Origin: Scalesia atractyloides
Taxonomy: Eukaryota > Streptophyta > Magnoliopsida > Asterales > Asteraceae
Length of the DNA: 64,000 nucleotides
Reading direction: 5' to 3'
Assembly: GCA_947069175.1 (NCBI GenBank)
Contig: CAMTDV010000003.1
Location: forward strand, 43,863,606-43,927,605
Part shown: positions 22,824 to 33,385 of the stretch, in pieces
How the letters are laid out: every line of letters starts with the position of its first letter
Numbering within the stretch: position 1 is the first letter of the stretch
The notes under the pieces: model-generated
Told to the model about the DNA's origin: nothing
What the model saw: the letters and a program-made list of their open reading frames with translations, nothing else
Databases searched by the model: none
Made by a program: the position numbers and the translations under genes

Positions 22824-23649
22824 CTACAAGGAATACATATCAAGAGTATGAGTTGGATGTTTTAGGGATCATGTGTCGTATTCAGGAATGAACATTCATA
22901 AAATAAATATAGAATAATAAATCTACTACATCCATAGGATGTCTTGGGCTTTGCTCGTAATTGGGCCTTGTATGCCGCCATACTTCACCTTCGTAATCAT
23001 GTGGGCCCCCATGGTTACCGGGTTTTTCATATGGTTTGCATGTGTTAGCCTGGTTACGTACACTAAAACCCAGAGAAAATCGAGAAATATGTATGTAACG
23101 TATGATATTCGGAATGTATCCAGGTGTGGACACGGTGACACCTCAAAGTGGGGTTAGTTCGAACGACGTTTGGTGTGGCATGCTTTGGCCTAATAGGTCC
23201 TTCGTACTCTCATCGTTAGTCCCCAGGTAGGCAAACTGGTCCGTTATATTGGATTTATACGAATGCCAACCTAGACAGGAAGTTCCGACTACCGGTACTT
23301 GTACCCTTACAGTTACTACATGCCCGTCGCAGAACTCACTCTGATGAGATTTGAAAAATGAAAAATGCGACAAAATCTTGAATAACGGAAGTATGAAGAT
23401 GATTTGAATATGTGAGCATTGAAATATGTATGATGAATGTGTATGTAATTATGTATGTTTGACTGTAATAATTCACTATGTATCACAAAATGTAGTATTG
23501 GAAGTGTTTGCATGCATTTGCGTATGTAATAAATATGAAAGAAATAAACATCATGAGTTTGCATATAACCACATAAACAATTAAAATCTAATCAACTATA
23601 GTATAGGCTCTAAGGGTCTAATAACCATCCTATATCCCTATAGTCAAAA
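22824..23649 (-). other. Element B untranslated leader
   Basis: Non-coding and related to the A leader. Its part from 23109 onward is duplicated at 45685-46243. The tetranucleotide atat at 23105-23108 is the edge of that duplication. Confidence 0.75.
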
Positions 23650-23661
23650 GCTCTGATACCA
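23650..23661 (-). other. Primer-binding site of B (tRNA-iMet type)
   Basis: Minus strand TGGTATCAGAGC, three bases from the LTR start at 23665. A copy made by duplication lies at 46229-46240. Confidence 0.92.
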
Positions 23662-24060
23662 ATCTGTCACACCCCGACCCGCAGCAGAAAAGGTGATCGG
23701 GGCATGATTGGGTTTTCATCAAAGCTCATGACATTTATTATAACGTTTCATATTTATTATCACAATTTTAAAGAAGATCATACAATCATAATTACAACAT
23801 GTTCTATACATCTTTCTAGACTTCATTATTTTCTTCTAAGGCATTTCCTATGTTTTCCTTGCTTCATCCTGTTCACCTGTATCATGTGTAAAAATGGTTT
23901 TTGGATCAACACAAAGTTGGCGAGTGAATCCTATGAAAAACATTTAAACAAGTTTATTGAATTGATTATAAAATAAAGTGCATAACCACATATGAGTAAA
24001 TGTAGATGTAAACTTATTCACAAAACACTTAATATTAAATAATGCACACACATACAATAA

Positions 24061-24237
24061 TAGATTGTTTTGAGGCACGCGTTGTTCAACTCGTCTCCCA
24101 CGAGGAACTGATGGGCATAATGAATGAGTTTTGAGGCACGCGTTGTTCTACGAACTGATGGGCCTAATGAATGAGTTTTAAGGCACGCGTTGTTCAACTC
24201 GTCTCCCACGAGGAACTGATGGGCCTAACAAATAATT
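24061..24237. repeat. Three tandem copies of a roughly 60-bp unit in the B LTR
   Basis: Units share gaggcacgcgttgtt...gaactgatgggc. The middle one lacks caactcgtctcccacgag. The same block is at about 46650-46807 and, split by A, at 7270-7382 plus 18138-18180. Confidence 0.88.
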
Positions 24238-24912
24238 TGCATACAACTTGACAATATGTAATACATAACTACAAACAATATTTACATTCTAAGTTTAGAT
24301 CATAATATGGTATAGCACGAGTTTGAATAAACGAATTAATTTAAGCGACACATGATACACCCCAAAACGTGTAGTAAAAAGGGGAATTTGTAAGAATTCA
24401 CTCACAGTGGTTGCGTTTCTTGGATTGATGAAGAATGCGCACGAATTTGGATTTAACCACGAGAGAAACTAACCTAGATAATAACATAACGGTTCGATAA
24501 ATAAGCGGATTTTATTAATCAATTTTAATAGGATTTTTGGATATATTTTTGTGAGTTTAAGGCTATTTTCTAACTTTAAAAACATTATTTTTAAGTATTT
24601 TTAATTGATTTTTAAATTAATTAAATAAATAAAAAATAATAAAAATTGTTGACTTTTTGACTTTGACAGAGACTGTTTACCGTTGACCGTTGACCGGTTC
24701 GGTCGGTTATATAGTTGCACTGAGTGAGGTTCGAACTCGTGACCTCCTGTACGCGTGCACGCAGCTCTACCAACTGAGCTACGTGTCTAACCCGAAATAT
24801 TTCTGTTTTTAATTATATTTATACACTATTTAAGTTAATCCGAAAATCATTTATTTTAAAAAGGATTTAATTTTATCGACTCGGTGTTCTCCACAGGTCT
24901 CGAACCCGGGAC

Positions 24913-24917
24913 CTGTG
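24913..24917. repeat. Left target-site duplication of C (ctgtg)
   Basis: ctgtg precedes tgtgacatccc and recurs at 50294-50298. The other B LTR shows the uninterrupted cctgtggtttag at 18853-18864. Confidence 0.93.
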
Positions 24918-25316
24918 TGTGACATCCCGGTTTTTCAGATATCTTAAACGCACTACTTCACGGTTATTCGTTCCTACGTTAAATTGATTCGGAGACTTAA
25001 ATTGCACGCTCAAAATAATTACGATAATTTCGTGAACTTGTCAAATGAATTACGTGCTATGTGTATTAAACATTTATAAGTTGGTGAATTATGTGATGTT
25101 CGATTTCGTGATTTGTTTTTAGTTATAAAATATATATAGTAAATATATAGATGAATCGAACCGAGCCGCGACACGAGCCGGCCTCACTTCCTTGCCACTC
25201 AAGTAGTTAATCGAAACTTGAGGACCAAGTGTTAGACCCAAACCAACCCACCCGAATCCCTTGCGGCCGCGAGCACCCCAAACCGTAAACCCTTCCCTTT
25301 TCTCCTTACCCTTGCG

Positions 25317-25326
25317 CTATATATAC
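25317..25326 (+). promoter_or_regulatory. TATA box of the C LTR promoter
   Basis: ctatatatac follows a C-rich stretch and precedes a purine/CA-rich leader. D has the same box at 28627-28636. Transcription would start about 30 bases on, defining the U3/R border (inference). Confidence 0.65.
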
Positions 25327-27111
25327 ACATACATGCATGTGCATTGCTTCACAAAAAAAACACACAAACCCTAATAAGCTAAACAGCCGACGGCAGCTCT
25401 CCATTCGGCCTCTCGATCGCAAACAGCCCTCTTGCACTTCCTTTGATCGCGGCAGCCCCTCTCCATTCTCCTTCTCCGGTCGCGACCTTCATTATATCCG
25501 AATCGGCTCCCATCCAAGTCTCGGCTCATTGATCTTATTATTAAAGGTTAGGATTTATCATTGTTTGCAAGATCATATTTGGATTTATAAACTCTTGATC
25601 ATGTTTGAATGTAGTGTTATGTTATTAGCCGATTTATTTATGCTAGTTGCGGTTAAGATGATTAGCGGAATCTAGAAACATTAGGCTGCGTTTTGTGTAA
25701 TAAAAACTATATGTTATGATTAGGGTTTACATGGGTGTGATATATATTATGATATATGATTGGTAATTCTGTTCTTGATCGCTTATGTTCAATGTATCGA
25801 TGGTTTAAGCGGGTTAGATTGTGATAAAGTGATGAATCAGGATGCTGAATGGTGTTTACAGCCAGCTTCAACTGGCTGTAACTTGGTTATTATTTATCGA
25901 AAAACGGATTTTCTGAAGTCTAAAACGTAGAGTTTTGAAAAACGCTTCTAATGGTGCTGGATTCATATTTTTCTGAAGTCGTTTGATATTTTTAAGTGGC
26001 CAATTAAGTTCAGTAACTGAAGCTGTGAAAATTCTGAAAAATTGTTAGTTGTTTATCGAGTCGGATCTAATAATCTGTAGAGAGTCGAATCATGAAATTT
26101 GTACAGAAACTAGATATGGAAATTTCCGGGAAACTCCCACTGGAATTTTGTTAATTGGACGAACGGTAATTTTTAAATAAATTCTTCCGTGGACTGCAGT
26201 CAGAAAGTGACTTGACTGCAGCCTAGTATATTAATATTTATGAATAATTGGTAAAGTATTAGGACTTGAAAAATTTATATAAAATTCTACGGTATAGTTG
26301 ACACCTTTTGTAAAATAATTGGAATTTTTTGAATATTGGAACTATTTTATAAAAATCCTTGAAAACAGCCTAATTATGAGTATATAAGCTGAAACTTGAT
26401 AACTTGCGAATGTATGTACCAAAGTGTTGTATGAATTGATTGTGTTCATGATAAATTGTTTTGATCACTATATTGGCATGATGATACTTGCATGCATGAT
26501 TTGAGTCTTAGGAATTGTCATTGTATGAACCGCATTGTGTGTAGTATGTGTAAGACTTGTATCAGTGTGATCGCACACTAACTCTAAATCAATTGACTTG
26601 TTAGGACGCAATTAGCGGTCCCATCATTTGCTACATCTGTGTTACACTAACCGAGCAACTAAAGGTGAGTTCATGGCCCCTAATTTTATCCGGTTTTAAA
26701 CAACAGGGGGAGAAACATGTATACACTCTACAACTCTATCTCTTTACGTTATACGAAATTAACGTCATTAAACTATTTGGTAACTAAGTTAATGTTAATG
26801 TACGTTATGGTCACTAAGCAGCTATATCACACAAGTCCTCGACAATCTCTCGGATCGTTAGTATTGGGTTTAAATAGCGGGGAAATTATAAGTAGTACTA
26901 CTGGCCCGACAAGCCCCATCCGAGCTAGTCGCGCTAGCCGACCGGGCATGGTCAACGGGTGAATAATTTGTCCTAACTTCGCCATGGTCAGTGATAGGCC
27001 TGGCAACACGGAGGCACAACAGTCAGCTTCGATCGCGAACACTTACGTGACATAACTTTAGGCTAGCTACCTATATATATTAACACTGAACTTAATTACG
27101 AATCAACAATA

Positions 27112-27269
27112 TTATCCCGGGTTAGGGATAATGGAACCAACAACGTTATTATTCCGGGTTAGGAATAATGGAACATCATTATTATTCCGGGTAAGGAATA
27201 ATGGAACCATCAGTATTATTCCGGGTTGGGAATAATGGAACTAAATCGTTATCCCGGGTTAGGGATAAC
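27112..27269 (+). repeat. Five-hairpin array in the C LTR
   Basis: Five successive 7-bp stems with 6-base loops, spaced by 'tggaac' linkers. The stems are TTATCCC/GGGATAA or TTATTCC/GGAATAA. Where the third stem-loop-side base changes from C to T, its partner changes from G to A, so pairing is kept. The array lies downstream of the TATA box and so would be in the transcript. Confidence 0.85.
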
Positions 27270-27715
27270 GGGGAAACAAACTTATAACCGAACAAATGAA
27301 CTTATGAAAACCTGTGAACTCACTCTTCTTTAATGTTGACACTTGTTTCTTTACATGTTTCTCAGGACGCTAGGAGCTCTAGGTGCACTCACTTGCATTG
27401 ATCAAGACATCTTTTTATCGAGTCTCATTTACAAACATTGTTTTGGGTTTTCTTTAGTTTTGGCGTTTGTGTTGGCGCCCGTTCCTTTACTTTATCTTTA
27501 TGCTTCCGCTCAACTTTAAAAACTAATGCTTCCGCTAAACATTGAAATCAAACTAAGACAATCTAAAATTAACTATGAATGATTAAACAAATGATTTTGG
27601 AAAACGTATTAACAAATCATATAGAGTCGTTCGACGTTACTAGTGTCTCAGATTCTGGTTTGTTCACACGCCTCGCGGTAAAACTCCGCAAGTGGAAATT
27701 GTGGGTGTGACAGAT

Positions 27716-27728
27716 TGGTATCAGAGCC
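27716..27728 (+). other. Primer-binding site of C (tRNA-iMet type)
   Basis: tggtatcagagcc, three bases after the LTR end. Minus-strand DNA synthesis would begin here. Confidence 0.93.
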
Positions 27729-27918
27729 ACTAGCTATAGAGAACCAGGTTTGCATTAAAATTAGACCTAAACTATAGCTGATTACACGACACTAGACGTA
27801 ATTTGGCACCGAACTGTTATATCTTGTTATGTGATGTACCACAACTGTGTTATGTAGAATATGCATACATAATAAGAAATGAATACAACTCGTAACTAAC
27901 TACACAACCTAACAGGCA

Positions 27919-28245
27919 ATGTCAGCATCATCATCATCCGACAAACCTTCACAACCAAGGGCGCCAGGAAAGGCACCTATGGTGGAACCCTCACCATCTT
28001 ATGGCGTGGAGACACGCTCAGCTGCAAGGAAAAGGCTCGCTCTAGGGGAGGAGTCGTCCTCACGCCCGACCATCGTTGTGCCGGTCGAACCGGTTAACTG
28101 GTAGAAGTAGGGAACGACCTACTTAGAGATATGATACGGAAACAACAAGAACAATTAGAAAGAATGCATGAAACCATCCTAGCACAGGGATGGATGATAC
28201 GACAATTGACAGGTAAGACTGGATCGCTCGAGGAAGAGCAACATA
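27919..28245 (+). pseudogene. Element C leader ORF, 5' part
   Basis: Matches the start of the leader ORF of D (MSASSSSDKPSQPRAPGKAP, then GVETRSAARKRLAL). A one-base loss near 28097 puts it into a TAG at 28102. The remaining codons continue out of frame until element D interrupts it at 28245. The rest of the ORF is at 39947-40287. Confidence 0.85.
28241..28245. repeat. Left target-site duplication of D (acata)
   Basis: acata precedes tgtgacatccc here and follows gggtgtgaca at 39942-39946. Confidence 0.95.
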
Positions 28246-31079
28246 TGTGACATCCCGGGTTTTTCGGATAACTTAAACGTAATACTTGTCAAACTAATTA
28301 CGTGCTATGTGTATGAACGTGTACGAGTTAATGAATGCGTGATGAGTGTTTGTGTGATTGTTTTAGTTATAAAATAATTATGGTAGATATGTACATGAAC
28401 CGAACCGAACCGCGACACGAACCGACTTTGATTCCTTGTGACTCTAGGAATTAACCAAGTTTAGAACTCAAACTATTCTCGGCCGTGTGCAACCCAAACC
28501 GCAAACCCAAACCGAGATCAAACCAACCTTAAACATATACCGGCCGCAAGATAAAACCCAAACCGACCCAACCCAAGTCCCTCGGCCACAAGCTTAAGCC
28601 TAACCGTAACCCTCATCTCCTTTGCGCTATATATACACACGCCCATGCATGTTTCATTCACAAACACAAACCCTAACAAGCAAAACAGCCGTCGGCTGCC
28701 TTCTCTTGCTCCATTGATCGCGAACAGCCATCGTTCATTCCATTCAACCGCAAATAGCCCTTGTTCACCTCCATTCAGTCGCGAGATCAGTCCTTGTTCA
28801 CCTCTATTCGATCAACAAAACAGCCTACTCCATCATCATCTTCTCGGTCGCAAGCAATCCTTGATCACCGATCCCTTATAGTACTCACGGTTCGTGCACC
28901 TTGTTATTAAAAGATTTGAATTTGTCATATGCTACAAGATAACATTAGGATATATGTGCTTGAATGATTAATTGGTTTGTTTTCGGATTATACGTGTTTG
29001 AAAGTAATCGGCTGAACTATCATTGTTTGCATGTATAATAGTTTGCGGAACTTGTAAGTTTGCGAGTATGTTTGTTTGTAAAAACTAGAAGTATGAACTA
29101 GGGTTTGCATGGATATGTTTATTGCTCTATGATTAGAAATCGGTTCTTGATCGCCTAGGTTAATCGTATGAACGGCTGATGCGAGTCTATAATAATGATA
29201 TGCTGAAACAGTTGCTGAGTAATAGTTACAGCCGACTTCATCTGGCTGTAACTCGGTCGTTAGTTGTCGAAAAACGGATTTTCTGATGTCTAGAACGTAG
29301 AGATTTGAATAAGGAATCTAATGGCGTTGGATTCATAATTTTCTGAAGTCATTTGATATTTTTAAAGGGCCAAATAAGTTCAGTAACTAAAGCTGTGAAA
29401 ATCCTGAAATTTTGTTAGTCGTTTATCGAGTTGGATTTTAAAATCAGTAGGGAGTTGAGTCATAAATTTTGTACAGAAACTAGGTATGGAAATTTTCGGG
29501 CAACTCCAACTGGAATTTTGTTAATTGGACAATCGGTGATTTTTAAATAAATTCTTCCGTGGACTGCAGTCAGAAAGGGATAAATCTGACTGCAGCCTAG
29601 TATATTAATATTTATGGTTAATTGGTAAAGATTTAGGACTTGGAAAATTTATATAAATTTCTATGGTATAAATTTCACCTACTGTAAAAATATTGGAATT
29701 TTTGGAATGTTGGAACTATTTTATAAAAATCATAGAAAACAGCTGAATTATGAGTGTTAAGCTGAAATTTGATAACTTGTGATTGTGTGCACCAAATTGT
29801 GGCATGGATTGGTTTATGTTCATGATAAGTTGTTTTGATCACTAGGTTCACATGAGGATACTTGTATGCATGTTTGAGTGTTAGATATGTTATTTGTGTG
29901 TATCACTTTGTGAGTAAATTACGTGTAGAATTTGTATTGGTGTGTTCACACACTGACTTGAAATCAATTGGTTTGTTAGGACGCAATTAGCGGTCCCATC
30001 CTTTACAACTTCTTTGCTACACTAACCGAGCAACAAAAGGTGAGTTCACGGCCCCTAACTTTATCCGGTTTTAAACAACAGGGGGAGAAACATGTATACA
30101 CTCTTCAAACTCAATCTCTTTACGTTATACGAACTTAACGTCACATAACTATTCGGTAACTAAGTTAATGTTAATGTAATGTTATGGTCACTAAGCAGCT
30201 TTATCACTTAAGTCCTCGTCAATCTCTCGGATCGTTAGTATTGGGTTTAATAGCGGGGGAGTTATAAGTAGTACTACTGGGCCCGACAAGCCCCATCCGA
30301 GCTAGTCGCGCTAGCCGACCGAGTATGGTCAACGGGTGAATAATTCGGCCTAACTTCGCCATGGTCAGTGATAGGCCTGGCAACACGGAGGCACAACAGT
30401 CAGCTTCGATCGTGAACACTTACGTGACATAACTTTAGGCTAGCTACCTATATATGTTAACATTGAACTTAATTACGAAACAACTATATTATCCCAGGTT
30501 GAGGATAATGGAAACAACAACTTATTATTCCGGGTTTGGAATAATGGAAACAACAACTATATTATCCCGGGTTGGGGATAATGGAAGCAACAACTTATTA
30601 TTCCGGGATTGGAATAATGGAACCAACACGTTATCCCGGGTTGGGAATAACGGGGAAAGCAAACTATAACCGAACAAACGAATTTATGAAAACCTGTGAA
30701 CTCACTCATCTTTAATGTTGACACTTGTTTCTTTACATGTTTCTGAGGACGCTAGGAGATCTAGGTGCACGCACATGCATTGAACAAGACATCTTTTATC
30801 GAGTCTTATTTATAAATGTTGTTTTGGGGTTTTTCATTTGTTTTGGCGTTTGTGTTGGCGCCCGTTTCACTATTTATTTTATGCTTCCGCTCAACTTTAA
30901 AAACTAATGCTCTGCTAAATATTGGTAACTAATTTAGACAATATAAAATCTACAACATATGATTTTGGAAAACGTATTATCAAATCATATAGAGTCGTTC
31001 GACGTACTAGTGTTTCAGATTCTGGTTTGTTCACACGCCTCGCGGTAAAACTCCGCAAGTGGAAATTGAGGGTGTGACA
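28246..31079 (+). mobile_element. Element D 5' LTR
   Basis: 2834 bp. TATA box at 28627-28636. The hairpin array is at 30489-30651, again with TTATCCC/GGGATAA and TTATTCC/GGAATAA alternation and different loops (gggttg, gggttt, gggatt). Confidence 0.95.
30489..30651 (+). repeat. Five-hairpin array in the D 5' LTR
   Basis: Stems alternate C-type and T-type in a different order from C (C,T,C,T,C). The first hairpin has one mismatch (aggttg-AGGATAA). The 3' LTR copy at about 39352-39513 has its own single changes. Confidence 0.82.
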
Positions 31080-31082
31080 GAT

Positions 31083-31095
31083 TGGTATCAGAGCC
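31083..31095 (+). other. Primer-binding site of D (tRNA-iMet type)
   Basis: tggtatcagagcc three bases after the 5' LTR. Confidence 0.95.
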
Positions 31096-31285
31096 ACTAG
31101 CTATAGAGAACCAGGTTTGCATTAGAAGTAGACCTAAACTATAGCTGAATTCACGACACTAGACTTAGTTTGGCACCGAACTCTTATATCTTGTTATGCA
31201 ATATACCACAACTGTGATATGTAGATTATGCCTTCATAATAAGGAATGAAAACAACACGTAACTAACTACACGACCTAACAGGCA

Positions 31286-31924
31286 ATGTCATCATCCTCA
31301 TCGTCATCATCATCCGACAGACCTACGCCACCAAGAGCGCCAGGAAAGGCACCTATGGTGGAACCCTTACCATCTTATGGCGTGGAGACACGCTCAGCTG
31401 CGAGGAAAAGGCTCGCTCTGGGGGAGGAGTCGTCGTTACGCCCAACCATTGCTGTGCCGGTTGAACCGGTTAACCCTGTAGAAGTAGGAATTGACCTACT
31501 TAGAATCATATTACATAAACAACAAGCACAGATAGAAAGAATGCAGGAAACCATCCTAGCACAAGGATGGATGATCCGCCAACTGACTGGTAAAACCGAC
31601 TCGCTCGAGGAAGAGCATCATACGGGTAAGATAGCTCGTAACACCATAGCCAGAGATCTGCGTGCTGAGCAGATAAGAGCCGACTGGCTTGAGGACAGAG
31701 TCCTGGAAAATAGTTGGAACATTCAGGAACTGCAAAATCAAGCACTTGCACTAGCACCGGCCCCTCCAGTGCCGGTAGAGGAGGATCCGGAAGAGGATCC
31801 AGAGGAGGACCCTGAGGAGGATCCAGAGGAGGATCCGGAGGAGGACCCAGCTGTAGAAGCTGGAAATGCCGCGCAGGATGACGGCAACGACAGTGACTTG
31901 GGGGATGGAGACGTAGACGACTGA
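31286..31924 (+). CDS. Element D leader ORF, acidic coiled-coil-like protein
   Basis: 212 codons, intact, between the primer-binding site and gag. Residues 2-10 are a Ser run. A Pro-rich stretch and a conserved GVETRSAARKRLAL follow. Residues about 75-155 are charged and heptad-like (KQQAQIERMQETILAQGW, LEDRVLENSWNIQELQNQ), suggesting a coiled coil. Residues 165-188 are six EEDP repeats, and the tail is strongly acidic (Asp/Gly). I recognise no catalytic domain. The C copy has eight EEDP repeats but is broken. It is a separate frame from gag, 261 bases upstream of the gag start. A structural or chromatin-directed accessory role is possible but unproven. Confidence 0.75.
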   Translation: MSSSSSSSSSDRPTPPRAPGKAPMVEPLPSYGVETRSAARKRLALGEESSLRPTIAVPVEPVNPVEVGIDLLRIILHKQQAQIERMQETILAQGWMIRQLTGKTDSLEEEHHTGKIARNTIARDLRAEQIRADWLEDRVLENSWNIQELQNQALALAPAPPVPVEEDPEEDPEEDPEEDPEEDPEEDPAVEAGNAAQDDGNDSDLGDGDVDD

Positions 31925-32184
31925 CACGTCTCGCTTATTTTATTTGTTTTCCTTCAGTTTATTTATTTTCCCACTTGTGTTTAAACTTGAGACTTTATAG
32001 TGAATTCGTATGTTTGATTTGCACTTTTGTAAGACGTTGAAATTTCAGTTAATCAAGCATTTCTTTTGACTATTTAACATATTGAGTTGACAAAACTTAA
32101 TAACTATTAAAGTACGAAGTAGGATAACTATATTGGATATATAGACTTATCGGGGTGTGTTTGTGTTGTGTTTCGAAGATCTAA

Positions 32185-33385
32185 ATGGCAACTGGAAGAC
32201 GTGGAAACCTTAACTTAACGCCCGAAGAGCTAGCTGCCATGATTCAAGAGCACGTGAACGCAGCTTTAGCGGGTGTTCAGAACCAACCGGCAGGTAACCA
32301 TTATTAAATTTTCGCGTGAAAATCTAATAGTTGGGCTAGTAGGATTCCTCGCTGACTACCTATTCTCTGTCAGCAGGAGGGGGCTTTAACCCCTACAAGA
32401 TGTTCCTTGACACGAAACCAAGCAAATTCTCGGGGCGGAAGGACCCATTGGACTGGTCCGCTGGATCGAAAAATCTGAATCCGTTTTTGAAATGTGCAAC
32501 TGCCTAGAGGCCAACAAGGTCAAATACGCAGCCTCAACACTGGAAGATGGGGCACTGACATGGTGGAATGCACAAGTCCAAACACGTGGACTTATAGCTG
32601 CGAATGCAATGGCCTGGGCCGAGTTCAAGGCCCTAATCAAAGAGGAGTACTGTCCACGAGACAGAGTGCAACAGTTGGAGCAAGCCTTATGGAACCACAA
32701 GATGGTGGGATCTGAAATTGAAGCTTACACCGCAAAACACCATGACTTGGTATTTCTGTGTCCCGAATTGGCCAACACTGTGGAGAAAAGACTCGAGTTC
32801 TATCTTGGGGGTCTGGTTCCGGAAATTCAGGGTATGGTAATGGCTAGTAACCCTGTAACTGAACATCAAGCAATCTAATTGTCTCACAAACTCACCGATA
32901 AGGCGGTGGAACAGAAGAAGCTGCCAGCACGGGGTACAACTGAAGTTGCCCCGGATAACAAAAGAAAGTTTGAAGACTCAACTATTCGACAGTCTTCGTC
33001 ATCCCAGCCGCAGCAGGGGAACCAGAAACGGTTCAATCATTTCAACAGCCACCGGGGTCACCAAAATCAGCCCGCCAACAACAACAACAATAACCAGAAC
33101 GCAGGCGGCTATGTAGGTCGAAAGCCGCAGTGCAGTCGCTGTAATCTTCATCATCACGGCCCTTGTGCCGGGAATCGCTGCCAACGATGTGGCAAGATGG
33201 GACATGCGGCAAAGGATTGTCGTGGGGAAATCATGTCCCGACAAAATCAAAATCAACCCCAGGGTCAGCAGCAGGGTGTTAACCGGGGATGCTATCAGTG
33301 TGGTAGCACTGCTCATTTCAGAAGAGACTGCCCACAGTTGCGTAACAACAACAATAATGGTGGAAACAACCACAACCACAAATAA
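32185..33385 (+). pseudogene. gag: Element D gag
   Basis: ATG at 32185 (MATGRRGNLNLTPEELAAM). After 109 bases an 83-base intron-like segment (32294-32376) interrupts it; unspliced, it hits TAA. After it YKMFLD leads to a G-run (32432-32435) that is one base short, shifting frame exactly as in C. The capsid block (LTWWNAQVQ, EEYCPRDRVQ, FLCPELANT) then runs to an in-frame TAA at 32876-32878. Beyond that a basic/Gln-Asn-rich region carries two CCHC knuckles (CQRCGKMGHAAKDC, CYQCGSTAHFRRDC). An extra A near 33382 in the Asn-rich tract shifts frame before protease. Confidence 0.9.
32294..32376 (+). other. Intron-like 83-bp segment in D gag, absent from C
   Basis: Starts gtaacc and ends ttctctgtcagcag. 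A branch-site-like ctgac lies 25 bases before the end, with a pyrimidine-rich stretch after it. Removing exactly 32294-32376 restores the sequence ccggcaggaggggg that C has at the same place (40653 onward). It contains in-frame stops. It reads as a GT-AG intron; an insertion with a cag-type duplication is the alternative. Confidence 0.6.

Larger units (their letters stand above)
23665..24917 (-). mobile_element. Element B 5' LTR, first part
   Basis: Begins tgtcacaccccgacc and is interrupted at 24917 by C, resuming at 50299. It contains the uninterrupted 60-bp repeat block and M1 (about 24719-24796). C cut it inside M2, five bases past the T-arm-like segment. Confidence 0.93.
24918..27712 (+). 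mobile_element. Element C 5' LTR
   Basis: 2795 bp, tgtgacatccc ... gggtgtgaca. It contains a TATA box (25317-25326), a leader with caaaccctaataagc, a gactgcagtc palindrome pair (about 26190-26222), and the five-hairpin array near its 3' end. It differs from the complete LTR at 47496 at about one base in a hundred by eye. Confidence 0.94.

Noticed and set aside
24913..24917. Insertion of C inside tRNA-like M2 as Ty3-like targeting to Pol III genes
   Set aside because: A single event. Plant chromoviruses are thought to target through the chromodomain. D, A and B are not inserted at such modules.
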